The notes: generated from the sequence alone by a model not told the origin. 22,451 nucleotides of DNA from JANXPZ01 sp034678345 (GCA_034678345.1 JAXDBZ010000201.1:1-22451); one strand, 5' to 3'; shown: positions 1 through 9,614, counted from the stretch's first letter. Numbers and translations: made by a program.

Positions 1-1058
1 GGCACCAGCGCCAGCAGGGCGAAGAGCGGATGCGGGGCGAAGCCCACCCACCAGGCACCCGCGAGGGCGAGCGGCACGCCGGCGAGCAGCACCACCGTCG
101 CGAGGCGACTCAGCGCGAGGCCGGAGCCGGGGCGCGCCAGCGCGCGCCGCTCGGGCGCCTCGACCAGGCGGGCCACGTTCACCCAGGCCGCCAGAGCGGC
201 GGTGATCCCGCCGCCCACCAGCGCCAGCGTCGCGCGCGCGGGGCTCGAACCGCCGGCGGCGGCGAGCAGCGGCCAGCTCAGCGCCGAGGTCGAGACCCAG
301 GCGGTCAGGCGCCAGAGCATGGCCTGGACCGCGCCGCGCCGGGGCGTGGCTCCGGCCAGCTCCGCGGCCAGGAGGTAGGCGTGCGTGCCGAAGGCGCCGG
401 CCCACAGCACCACCACCGTCCAGGGCGCCATGGCGCGGCTCGCGAGCAGCACCCCGGCGAGCGCGCCGTCGTAGACGACGAGCCAGCGCAGGGCCGCGGT
501 CCAGCGCCGGCGTCCGTAGGCGCGCACGACCGCCAGGGCGGCGGTGAGCAGCAGCAGGACCGCGGCGACCTCGCGCACCTCGTCCACGTCGAGCCAGCGC
601 GGCGCCTGGCGCCACAGCAGCAGGAAACCCGCCGCGGGCAGCAGCGCCGGCAGCCACGGGCCGTGCGAGAGGAGCGGCCCGGGCAGGTCGGAGTAGGGAC
701 GCGACAGCGGCAGCGCCGCCAGCAGCTCGAGCGCCGCCCACATCACGGCGATGGCCTCGACGCGCGACCAGAAGGCCAAGGTCGCGGGCGGCACCGCGCC
801 TCCCCCGGCCGCCAGCACCGTCTCGATGGCGGCGGCGAGCCACAGCGCCGTGGCCGGGCGCCGCAGCCAGCGCCAGCGCTGGACCTGCAGCGCCGGGTCG
901 TCCGCCACGCGCGCCCACCACCAGAAGCCGGCGGCCAGCGCCTCGGCGCCGAGCGCGGGCGCGAAGCGCGCCGGCAGGGCGATGAGCGCGAGCCCGGCCG
1001 CGCACAGGGCCGCTCCCACGGTGCGCGGGGACGGGTGCCGCAGGCTCAGCGCGTCCAC
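1..1058 (-). CDS. Polytopic membrane protein, possibly NuoL/N-like (partial, runs off left edge)
   Basis: About 352 residues are visible from a GTG start that follows the upstream gene's TGA by three bases; the C-terminus lies outside the window. The frame encodes about ten hydrophobic stretches split by short Arg-rich loops and contains no lysine. I do not firmly recognise it. Two clues suggest a diverged antiporter-like subunit of the NuoL/M/N family: the upstream neighbour looks HyfE/NuoK-like, and the middle of the protein has an Arg-rich loop then WLVVYDGALAGVLL, followed by a helix containing an FGTHAYLLAAE stretch, which recalls the 'LAYSS..G' and 'HALAK' helices. The lysines that carry protons in that family are absent, so a pumping role is doubtful. 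No good Shine-Dalgarno sequence precedes the GTG, which fits translational coupling. The gene is real by its membrane-protein composition and its tight operon spacing; its function is unknown. Confidence 0.6.
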   Translation of the reverse strand, partial: MDALSLRHPSPRTVGAALCAAGLALIALPARFAPALGAEALAAGFWWWARVADDPALQVQRWRWLRRPATALWLAAAIETVLAAGGGAVPPATLAFWSRVEAIAVMWAALELLAALPLSRPYSDLPGPLLSHGPWLPALLPAAGFLLLWRQAPRWLDVDEVREVAAVLLLLTAALAVVRAYGRRRWTAALRWLVVYDGALAGVLLASRAMAPWTVVVLWAGAFGTHAYLLAAELAGATPRRGAVQAMLWRLTAWVSTSALSWPLLAAAGGSSPARATLALVGGGITAALAAWVNVARLVEAPERRALARPGSGLALSRLATVVLLAGVPLALAGAWWVGFAPHPLFALLALV

Positions 1059-1061
1059 GGC

Positions 1062-1712
1062 TCAGTCATGCAGGTCATGCGCGTCGCCCACCCAGGCCGA
1101 GCCCGCGGCCGCGGCGCGCACGCGACCGACGCGCAGCGTCAGCGCCACCGCCAGCGCCGTGGCGGCGAGCGGCAGGCCGACCGGGGCGGCGCCACCCACG
1201 ACGACGGCCCGCACCGCTCCGTCGAGCAGCTGCAGCCCCAGGCCCATCGCCGCGAACGCGGCGGCCGCGCGCAGAGCGTGGCGCCGCAGCATGAGGTGCA
1301 CCAGGCCGAGCCCGGCGAGCAGCACCCCGCCCGCGGCGCGCCGCGTCAGCTCGCCATCCAGGTCGAGCCGGGCCACACCCGCTCCCACCAGGGCCAGCAG
1401 GCCGATCCCGAGGACGAGCCCGATGCCGCCGGACTCCAGCCCGCCCAGCCGCGCCCCCGGCCGGGCGGGACGACCCGCGTGCCACGCCGCCAGCCCGGCG
1501 ACGACGAGCCAGAGCGCCACCCAGCCGGCCTCGACCCAGCCGGGCGCGACCAGCTCGGGCAGGAAGGGCAGCGCCACCGCCACAGCGAGCGCGGTCAGCC
1601 CCGCCGCCGCGCGTCCGGGCACCAGCACGGCCAGCGCGACGAATCCGGCGGGTAGCGCGGAACGGAGCAGGTGCGCCGGCGCCAGGCCCAGCCAGGCATC
1701 GAGGAAGTGCAC
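1062..1712 (-). CDS. Small polytopic membrane protein, HyfE/NuoK-like (tentative)
   Basis: A 216-residue protein of about six or seven hydrophobic helices, again without a single lysine. The GTG start (1712-1710) is chosen because a G-rich Shine-Dalgarno-like run lies just upstream and hydrophobic coding begins there; the open frame continues further upstream but is antisense to nothing real and overlaps the EIIA gene. The C-terminal half (two helices joined by LMLRRHALR, a last helix, then a basic segment ending GDAHDLHD) has the layout of hydrogenase-4 component E, which is of similar length. The 'ME.G' glutamate expected in NuoK/HyfE is replaced by MGLG. It sits 38 bp after the EIIA gene and 3 bp before the next membrane gene, so the three are probably one operon. 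A 7-bp hairpin lies in the gap after the EIIA gene (1728-1746). Family assignment is inference from weak pattern similarity only. Confidence 0.55.
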   Translation of the reverse strand: MHFLDAWLGLAPAHLLRSALPAGFVALAVLVPGRAAAGLTALAVAVALPFLPELVAPGWVEAGWVALWLVVAGLAAWHAGRPARPGARLGGLESGGIGLVLGIGLLALVGAGVARLDLDGELTRRAAGGVLLAGLGLVHLMLRRHALRAAAAFAAMGLGLQLLDGAVRAVVVGGAAPVGLPLAATALAVALTLRVGRVRAAAAGSAWVGDAHDLHD

Positions 1713-1750
1713 CGTGTCCCCCCGTCGCGGCCGGCGGCCCCGGCCGGGCG

Positions 1751-2224
1751 TCAGCCCTGCGGGCCGAAGGCGCTCTCGCCGCGCGTCACCGCCGCCAGGA
1801 ACTCCGCGACGCTGCCCGCCTCCAGCATGCCGCGCCGGGCGGCGTCGTCCTTGAGCAGTCGCGAGATGTTGGCGAGCAGCCGCACGTGCGGCGTGGTGGC
1901 GTTCTCGGGCGAGACGAGCAGCACGAAGAGGTGGGTCGGCTGGCCGTCCTCCGACTCGAAGTCCACGCCCTCCGGGGACAGGCCGCAGGCGGCGGCCATG
2001 CGGTCCACCGAGCGGGCCTTGCCGTGCGGGATGGCCGCCCCCGGGAAGAGCCCGGTGGACATCATCGCCTCGCGGCGCAGCACGCGGTCCAGGATCTCGC
2101 CCTGGCTGGCGAAACCGTGGCCGGCCTCGAGCAGCTCGACCAGCTCGACCAGCACCTCGCGCTTCGTGCGGCCCTTGAGCCGCAGGGAGACGGAGTTCGG
2201 ATTCAGGAGTTCGGAGAGCCGCAT
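1751..2224 (-). CDS. PTS EIIA domain protein (EIIA-Ntr / fructose type)
   Basis: This is a 157-residue stand-alone EIIA of the fructose/mannitol/nitrogen-regulatory family (PF00359 type), the usual PtsN length. The active-site motif GLFPGAAIPHGKA is present, with His67 as the expected phosphohistidine. The N-terminal MRLSELLNPNSVSLRLKG and the central VLLVSPENATTPHVRLLANISRLL are typical of the family. No EIIB or EIIC is nearby, so it is more likely a regulatory phosphocarrier than a sugar-uptake component. It leads an operon with two membrane proteins, which may be its regulatory target (inference). ATG 2224 is chosen because homology starts there; a longer open frame to 2401 gives non-homologous sequence that crosses the promoter. 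The Shine-Dalgarno sequence is weak. It is divergent from the diguanylate cyclase gene. Confidence 0.88.
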   Translation of the reverse strand: MRLSELLNPNSVSLRLKGRTKREVLVELVELLEAGHGFASQGEILDRVLRREAMMSTGLFPGAAIPHGKARSVDRMAAACGLSPEGVDFESEDGQPTHLFVLLVSPENATTPHVRLLANISRLLKDDAARRGMLEAGSVAEFLAAVTRGESAFGPQG

Positions 2225-2272
2225 GACGGACCGTGCCCCAGGGACGAGACCCGGCGGACGCCGGGAGGAGGG

Positions 2273-2302
2273 ACCGTATCGGCCACCGTCGCGGGGTGTC
2301 AA
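2273..2302 (-). promoter_or_regulatory. Candidate sigma-70-type promoter for the EIIA operon
   Basis: On the minus strand there is a perfect TTGACA (2302-2297), an 18-bp spacer, then TACGGT (2278-2273). Transcription would start near 2266, leaving a leader of about 40 bases before the EIIA ATG. The -35 matches 6 of 6 consensus positions and the -10 matches 3 of 6. Confidence 0.4.
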
Positions 2303-2347
2303 GCCGGTTCGCGCCCGGGCCTCCCGCTGGGCGCGATGCCCCACCGG

Positions 2348-2361
2348 CCCGCCCGGGCGGG
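2348..2361. repeat. Perfect 14-bp palindrome, copy 1
   Basis: CCCGCCCGGGCGGG is its own reverse complement. It lies in the divergent spacer between the EIIA and GGDEF genes, about 35 bp before the putative -10 of the GGDEF gene. An identical copy lies upstream of the uncharacterised gene ending at 8757. It could be an operator or chance in GC-rich DNA. Confidence 0.3.
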
Positions 2362-2373
2362 TGGCGCCACGCG

Positions 2374-2401
2374 CGGACCGGCCGCGCGCGTGTGCTACCA
2401 T
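2374..2401 (+). promoter_or_regulatory. Weak candidate promoter for the GGDEF gene
   Basis: GCTACCAT contains a -10-like TACCAT (2396-2401, 4 of 6 to TATAAT). CGGACC lies 16 bp upstream as a poor -35. The GCTAnnnT form of the -10 recurs before other genes here, which is the main support. Confidence 0.25.
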
Positions 2402-2478
2402 TGAAGGGTCCGCATCGGGATCGTGCGGACCCTGTCAGCCTGCGCGTGCACCTCGTCATGGGTCCGGAGGCGTCCCCG

Positions 2479-3825
2479 ATGGAGTCGGACCGGAGGCAGG
2501 GAAGCCCCATGCGTCAGAGGACGATCGATTTCCGGCAGCTCGTCGAGCGGCTGCTGCCGCTGCAGGAGATGCCGGCCTCCGATCGCCAGCGCGTCCAGCG
2601 CGCCCTCGAGACCGGCATCTCCAGCCAGCTCGAGGAGGCCGCGCAGTACCTGCTCTCCCGACTCGAGGTCAGCGGGGCCGCGCGCCGCCTGCCCGCCGGG
2701 GCCGACGCCCAGCGCGTCCAGCGCTGGCAGCTGCGGGACTCCCTCGACCAGATCGCCATCGAGTCCCCGGCGCCGCGCGAGCAGGAGGGGCTGCTCGAGG
2801 TGCCGCGCCCCGGCCTGGGCAGCCACGCGCAGGCCGGTCTCGGGCAGGTGCGCCGGTTGCTGCGCCTGGACGAGGCCATGCTCGCCGCCGATCCGCGCAC
2901 CGGGCAGGCGCGCCGCGCCCTGCTCGAGCAGCTCGACCAGGCCGGGCGCGAGCTGCTCGGCGCGAGCGAGGTCCGCTTCGTCACCGCCGACGAGGAGGAG
3001 GCCGGCCCCGAGCCCCTCTCCCCCGCGCTGGCGGCCCGCGCCGCCCGGCAGCCCGGTGCCCTGCTCTACTGCGCCGACACCGAGCACTGCCCGCCACTGG
3101 CCGTGGAGGGGCGCCGCCGCGGCATCCGCTCGGCGGTCGTCGCCGCCATCACCGCCAGTGACGGCCGCCCGCTCGGCTGGCTCGAGGTCCTGGCGCGCGC
3201 GCCCGCGCACTTCGGTCCCGACGCCCTGGCGATGGTCGCCCTGCTGGCCGACTCCTGCGCCGGCGTGCTGGAGCGCGCGGCGCGCATCGAGAAGCTGGTG
3301 TTCATCGACCCCCTGACCACGGTGTACAACCGCTCCTACTTCGAGCTGCAGCTGCGCAACGAGATGGCCCGTGCCAGCCGCGAGCACAGCTCGATGGCGC
3401 TGTGCATCGCCGACATCGACGACTTCAAGTCGTTCAACACCGCCTTCGGCTACGACGCCGGCGACCGCGTGCTCGTGGAGGTGGCGCAGGCGCTGCGCGG
3501 CGGCGTGCGCCCGTTCGACACCGTGGCCCGCTGGGGCGGCGAGGAGTTCGCCATCCTCCTGACCCCGCCGGTGCACGCCCACGACGTCGTGGCGGTCTCG
3601 GAGCGGCTGCGCTCCGTGGTGGAGCGCCTCGGCGTCGAGCTCGAGGGGCTCGACCGCCAGCGGCACCGCGTCGGGGTGACGATGAGCGTGGGCGTGGCCC
3701 TGTTCCCGGACCACGCGGCCGACGCCGACGAGCTGTGGCGCTCGGCCAACCAGGCGCTGCTGCGCGCGAAGCGCCCGCCCAAGAACAAGGTGGTGTTCTT
3801 CACGCCCCAGCACCACCGGGCCTAG
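2479..3825 (+). CDS. Diguanylate cyclase, GAF-like sensor plus GGDEF
   Basis: This soluble 448-residue protein should make cyclic di-GMP from two GTP. From about residue 285 it has a full GGDEF domain: DPLTTVYNRSYF, the metal/guanine loop ADIDDFKSFNTAFGYDAGD, and the active-site motif GGEEF at 353-357. The inhibitory I-site RxxD (RPFD, 344-347) sits exactly five residues before GGEEF, so feedback inhibition by c-di-GMP is expected. Residues about 140-280 look like a degenerate GAF domain (paired hydrophobic strands, LGWLEVLARAP, then a helix leading into the cyclase); residues 1-135 are helical. No transmembrane segment is visible. ATG 2479 is preferred because GGAGG lies eight bases upstream; ATG 2509 (438 residues) is a close alternative with its own purine-rich run. 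It is a single gene, divergent from the EIIA operon and convergent with the beta-helix gene. Confidence 0.9.
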   Translation: MESDRRQGSPMRQRTIDFRQLVERLLPLQEMPASDRQRVQRALETGISSQLEEAAQYLLSRLEVSGAARRLPAGADAQRVQRWQLRDSLDQIAIESPAPREQEGLLEVPRPGLGSHAQAGLGQVRRLLRLDEAMLAADPRTGQARRALLEQLDQAGRELLGASEVRFVTADEEEAGPEPLSPALAARAARQPGALLYCADTEHCPPLAVEGRRRGIRSAVVAAITASDGRPLGWLEVLARAPAHFGPDALAMVALLADSCAGVLERAARIEKLVFIDPLTTVYNRSYFELQLRNEMARASREHSSMALCIADIDDFKSFNTAFGYDAGDRVLVEVAQALRGGVRPFDTVARWGGEEFAILLTPPVHAHDVVAVSERLRSVVERLGVELEGLDRQRHRVGVTMSVGVALFPDHAADADELWRSANQALLRAKRPPKNKVVFFTPQHHRA

Positions 3826-3834
3826 GAAGAAGAA

Positions 3835-3863
3835 CCGGGCCGGGAGAGGCGATCCCGGCCCGG
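3835..3863. terminator. Hairpin terminator between convergent genes
   Basis: A perfect 11-bp stem (arms 3835-3845 and 3853-3863) has a 7-base loop. Read on the minus strand, after the beta-helix gene, it is followed by TTCTTCTTCC, a T-rich tail. The plus side has no T tract. It probably serves the beta-helix gene and may also stop the GGDEF transcript. Confidence 0.6.
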
Positions 3864-3883
3864 CCCGACGAGCGGGTGTCGGC

Positions 3884-5800
3884 CTACGGGAAGCGCAGGT
3901 CGCCGATGCGTGCCGGCGGGGTCACGTCCCGGCCGGGCAGGGTCACCTCGACCACATTGCTCAGCCCCGACCAGTAGCCGGCGTCGTCCAGGGTGCGCAG
4001 GGCGAAGTAGTAGGAGTTGCCCGGCGTGAGGCCCACGACCGTGTGGCTGGCCGCGGTCCCGCCCGCGAGCGGCACCGGGGCGGGGTTCACGGCCGTCGCC
4101 AGCGTGAAGTCGGCGGCCGTGATCGGCGCGGTGGACCAGCGCAGGTCGCAGGCCACCGCCGTCCCGCTGAAGCCGTCATCGCCCGCCGAGGTCCACTGCA
4201 GCGTGACCCACGTACTGTCCACGGTGGCGCCGGACAGGTCCGAGACCGTGCCCGGGGGCGTCGCGTCACCGTCGCCGGCGAAAGGGATGGCGCCGAGGTC
4301 CGAACCGTCGCTCGCCGCACCGATGGCGGGCGAGCCCATCCGCAGGCGGGGCGAGAAGCTCGCGGCGCTCGAGGTCTCGGCGAACAGGGGATCGCCGAAG
4401 CGCGAGTCGCCGTCGGCGCCCGAGGCCACGTTCCAGGCGCTGCCGGGCCCCGGCCGGCTCCACACCGAGCTGCCGCTCATGATCGCCGAATCGGCCCCCA
4501 TCGCGGTGAAGTACAGGTTGCGATCGCCGTTGACGCGCCCCGCCATGGACGTGATGTTCCAGAACACCGCCGGGTAGGCGGAGGTGACGCCGCTGGTGCC
4601 CGCCGCCCGGCGCAGCGGCGAGACCGAGGCGAAGATGTTGTTCGTGATCCGGTTCGTCCCCGACCACAGGCGGCCGCCGCAGTCCTCCGTGTAGAAGACG
4701 CCGCGCGACGGCTTGAAGCCGACCACCGTGCAGTGGTCCACGGTCAGGTTCGTGACCGCCGAGGAGATGTAGACGCCCCGGTCCGCGCCGACGATCGTGC
4801 AGTAGCGGTACGTGTCGCCCTGCACCGCGTCCTGCATCCACAGCGCCGAGCCCACGGTGTTCGGCCCGGTCACGCGGAACAGGCAGTGGTCGTAGGTGTT
4901 CGAGAACGTCGTGCCCGGCCAGCTCCCGGTCGCGTTGGGGAAGAGCGTCACCGTGCCGGGGCCGTGCAGGATGATCGAGTCCCGCAGGAACAGGTTGCGG
5001 TTCGTGCGGTCGCGGAAGTACACGAAGCCGCACTCGTCGCAGCTCTCGGTGCGCAGGTTCGTCGCCTCCCACCGGCAGTCGATGAACTTGCACTGGCGCA
5101 CGTAGTACATCTTCAGGATGCCGCCGGCCGTGACGCCCGAGCCGATGGTGATGTCGAAGCTGCAGCGGTTCACCACGCACGAGTCGATGCCCGACAGCCG
5201 CATCGTCTGCGTCGTGCCGGAGGTCGGGTTGAGGACGAAGGCGCAGTCCTCGAGGGTGTCGCGCATGGCGACCGTGGCGGTGTCCACGTTGCCCGGCCCG
5301 GTGAACCAGAAGTGCGCGGCGCTGACCGTGCAGTGCGTGACCATGCAGTCCATGCCGCCGTTGATGTGCGGCAGGTCGCCGCCCACCCAGCAGTAGGCGA
5401 TGGAGTCGCGGGTGCCGCTCAGCACGAACCCGTTGAGCAGGTACAGACCCTTCAGCGTGAGGTGGCTCGCGGTGACGCCGGTGCTCGTGCCGTTCACCAC
5501 CACCGAGCCCGGTGCCGAGAGCGAGCCCACGTAGGTGATGCGCGCGGCGGCGGTGCCGCTCACCGCCGGGGCGGGGTAGCCGGCGTAGCTGCCCGGAGCC
5601 ATCACCACGACGTCGCCCGGAGCCACGCGGCTGTTGGCCTGGGCGAGCGTGGCCCAGGGCGTGGCCGGCGAGGTCCCGCTGGCGGCATCGCTGCCACCGT
5701 TGCTCAGGTAGTAGGTCGCGCCCGAAGCGGGCGCCGCCAGCATCAGGCCGGCGAGACAGAGGGCCAGGCCGAATCGTGCTCGGGAACGAGGGTTGGTCAT
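3884..5800 (-). CDS. Secreted parallel beta-helix protein with one FN3 domain
   Basis: A 638-residue exported protein. A clear Sec signal peptide (basic MTNPRSRARF, hydrophobic core, cleavage near APASGA at about residue 27) is followed by TYYLSNGGSDAASGTSPATPWATLAQA, the usual entry to a right-handed parallel beta-helix of the DUF1565/pectate-lyase-like type. Repeating coils with Asn, Cys and short hydrophobic strands run to about residue 490. A fibronectin-III domain covers about 513-620 (TPPGTVSDL, GDDGFSGTAVACDLRWS, YYFALRTLDDAGYWSGLSN). The protein then ends abruptly at DVTPPARIGDLRFP, the first strand of a second FN3 repeat. No FlgD-like or other C-terminal sorting domain follows. The start is supported by AGAGGTG just upstream of ATG 5800. 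Substrate and catalytic role are unknown; polysaccharide binding or cleavage is a family-level guess. It is a single gene ended by the 3835-3863 hairpin. Confidence 0.85.
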   Translation of the reverse strand: MTNPRSRARFGLALCLAGLMLAAPASGATYYLSNGGSDAASGTSPATPWATLAQANSRVAPGDVVVMAPGSYAGYPAPAVSGTAAARITYVGSLSAPGSVVVNGTSTGVTASHLTLKGLYLLNGFVLSGTRDSIAYCWVGGDLPHINGGMDCMVTHCTVSAAHFWFTGPGNVDTATVAMRDTLEDCAFVLNPTSGTTQTMRLSGIDSCVVNRCSFDITIGSGVTAGGILKMYYVRQCKFIDCRWEATNLRTESCDECGFVYFRDRTNRNLFLRDSIILHGPGTVTLFPNATGSWPGTTFSNTYDHCLFRVTGPNTVGSALWMQDAVQGDTYRYCTIVGADRGVYISSAVTNLTVDHCTVVGFKPSRGVFYTEDCGGRLWSGTNRITNNIFASVSPLRRAAGTSGVTSAYPAVFWNITSMAGRVNGDRNLYFTAMGADSAIMSGSSVWSRPGPGSAWNVASGADGDSRFGDPLFAETSSAASFSPRLRMGSPAIGAASDGSDLGAIPFAGDGDATPPGTVSDLSGATVDSTWVTLQWTSAGDDGFSGTAVACDLRWSTAPITAADFTLATAVNPAPVPLAGGTAASHTVVGLTPGNSYYFALRTLDDAGYWSGLSNVVEVTLPGRDVTPPARIGDLRFP

Positions 5801-5816
5801 CACACCTCTGTGCTCG

Positions 5817-5836
5817 ATCCCGGCCGGGGCCGGGAT
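5817..5836 (-). other. Inverted repeat in the leader of the beta-helix gene
   Basis: Nine-base arms ATCCCGGCC and GGCCGGGAT are separated by two bases, about 17 bp before the ATG at 5800. The stem could shape the 5' leader or bind a regulator. No convincing promoter was found in 5801-6011. Confidence 0.3.
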
Positions 5837-5923
5837 GCGAGTCCGGGAAGGGTCCACTCCATGTGCACTCCGCATGCCGCGACCCGGGCGCGTTCCCCCG
5901 GTTGCGGCGCAACGGATTGCCCG

Positions 5924-5963
5924 GGCGGCGATTCGCCGCCGGCGCCGGTCCCTGGCCGGCGCC
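5924..5963 (-). terminator. Two adjacent hairpins downstream of clpB
   Basis: There is an 8-bp stem with a 7-base loop (5941-5948 with 5956-5963), immediately followed on the minus strand by a second 8-bp near-palindrome (5924-5931 with 5933-5940). Neither has a T tract. They may act as backup terminators or as mRNA 3'-end protection. Confidence 0.3.
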
Positions 5964-6011
5964 GCACGGATTCTGGCCGGTCCCCGTGGCGGAATGCAAC
6001 CCCGCCCCGGC

Positions 6012-6031
6012 CCGTGGCCGGCCCGCCACGG
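6012..6031 (-). terminator. Hairpin directly after clpB
   Basis: A 7-bp stem (CCGTGGC with GCCACGG) and a 6-base loop begin one base after the clpB TGA. No U-tract follows. It is a plausible intrinsic stop or 3'-stabilising stem for the clpB message. Confidence 0.4.
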
Positions 6032-6032
6032 C

Positions 6033-8672
<2,640 letters not shown>

Positions 8673-8691
8673 GGCGCGCCTCCGCCGCGGC

Positions 8692-8697
8692 AGGATA
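8692..8697 (-). promoter_or_regulatory. Candidate -10 of clpB (GCTATCCT)
   Basis: On the minus strand TATCCT (8697-8692) lies within a 12-mer GCTATCCTGCCG (8699-8688) that also occurs before aceE. A start near 8685 would give a leader of about 13 bases that still contains GGAGG. No normal -35 is visible; that region falls in the 8703-8732 hairpin loop. Confidence 0.25.
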
Positions 8698-8702
8698 GCA
8701 CA

Positions 8703-8732
8703 GGCCCCGCGCGGAGGAAGGAGCGCGGGGCC
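8703..8732 (-). terminator. Hairpin between the 8757-9569 gene and clpB
   Basis: A perfect 10-bp GC stem (8703-8712 with 8723-8732) has a 10-base purine-rich loop, 24 bp after the upstream gene's stop. The tail is not U-rich. It probably separates the upstream transcript from clpB. Confidence 0.45.
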
Positions 8733-8756
8733 CGCCGCGACGCGGAGAGCGGAGGG

Positions 8757-9569
8757 CTACGCGGCCCGCGCGACCAGCTCCAGCAGCAGCGGCAGCGCGC
8801 GGCGCGCCAGCGCGGGGCTGGCGCCGGAGCAGGCCAGCGCGTCGCTCACCAGCACCCAGGGCGGCGGCCCGTCGGCGGCGGCCTGCGCCAGCGCGAGCAG
8901 CGCCAGGCGCACCTCGGCGGCGCGCCCGGGCGCGAGGCCCAGCCCGCCGAGGTCGTCGGCGAGCTGGAGGATCTCGCTGACCGGCGACGCGGACTCGGGC
9001 GAGGCGCCGGACGGCATGGCCGGCAGCGGTTCGCTGACCCGCTCGTCGGCGGGCGCGGGACGGCGCGGCTTGCGGAACAGCGGCGCCCGGCCGAGCAGCC
9101 GCTCCATGGCCCGGCCGATGTCGTCCCGCTCGCTCGCATCGTCGGCCGCGGCCGCCGGCACCGGAGATGGCACCGGCTCCGCGCGCAGGTCCAGCATCGG
9201 CACGTGCTCCTGCAGGGCCTCGTCCGCCGCGTCCCCGTAGCCGCCCGGCTGCATCTGCGGCAGACCCAGCAGGTTGATCTCGGCCAGCAGCTCGCGCAGC
9301 AGGATGCCGGCCTCGCCCCAGCCGCGCTCGTAGTACTCGCGGACCTGGCGCTCGTTGGTGTGGGAGCTGGGCGGCGTGAAGGGGATGCGCCGGAAGCGCT
9401 CGCTGCGGCGGGTGTCACCGGGCCAGATGCGCTGGATCACCGTGAGCGTCTGCTGCCGCCAGCTCTTGAACGTCGGGTCGCGTCGCGTCGCGTTGCGCAG
9501 CTGCCCCAGCTCGGCCAGCTGGCGTTCGAGCCATTCGCGTGCGCGCTGCGCTCCGTCGGCGTCGATCAT
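8757..9569 (-). CDS. Uncharacterised protein with a helical N-terminal domain
   Basis: A 270-residue soluble protein that I do not recognise as a named family. Residues about 1-100 are a compact helical domain with the pattern F.SW...T...I.RIWPGDT...ERFRRIPFTP (about 34-66), then VREYYERGWGEAGILLRELLAEI. A similar 'F..W...T...I...FG..S....F..I.F' block fronts assorted uncharacterised or defence-linked bacterial proteins, but this link is from memory of pattern only. Residues about 100-190 are a Pro/Ala/Glu-rich linker. Residues 190-270 form a second helical module with several Leu-rich helices. No signal peptide or transmembrane segment is present. ATG 9569 is preferred because AGGAGAGGAA lies a few bases upstream; the longer open frame to 10178 is a shadow of the receptor gene. 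It has its own spacer on both sides, so it is probably a single transcription unit. Confidence 0.75.
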   Translation of the reverse strand: MIDADGAQRAREWLERQLAELGQLRNATRRDPTFKSWRQQTLTVIQRIWPGDTRRSERFRRIPFTPPSSHTNERQVREYYERGWGEAGILLRELLAEINLLGLPQMQPGGYGDAADEALQEHVPMLDLRAEPVPSPVPAAAADDASERDDIGRAMERLLGRAPLFRKPRRPAPADERVSEPLPAMPSGASPESASPVSEILQLADDLGGLGLAPGRAAEVRLALLALAQAAADGPPPWVLVSDALACSGASPALARRALPLLLELVARAA

Positions 9570-9600
9570 CCGGCGATTCCTCTCCTGCGGGGGTGGCGGC

Positions 9601-9614
9601 CCCGCCCGGGCGGG
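9601..9614. repeat. Perfect 14-bp palindrome, copy 2
   Basis: The same CCCGCCCGGGCGGG as at 2348-2361, here 31 bp upstream of the ATG at 9569 in the 152-bp spacer after the receptor gene. Its position would suit an operator or a leader stem. GC bias makes a chance match possible. Confidence 0.3.

Noticed and set aside
3884..3886. Possible frameshift rather than a true stop at the end of the beta-helix protein
   Set aside because: Only about 20 bp separate the stop from a strong terminator hairpin, so there is no hidden remainder of an FN3 domain to be restored.
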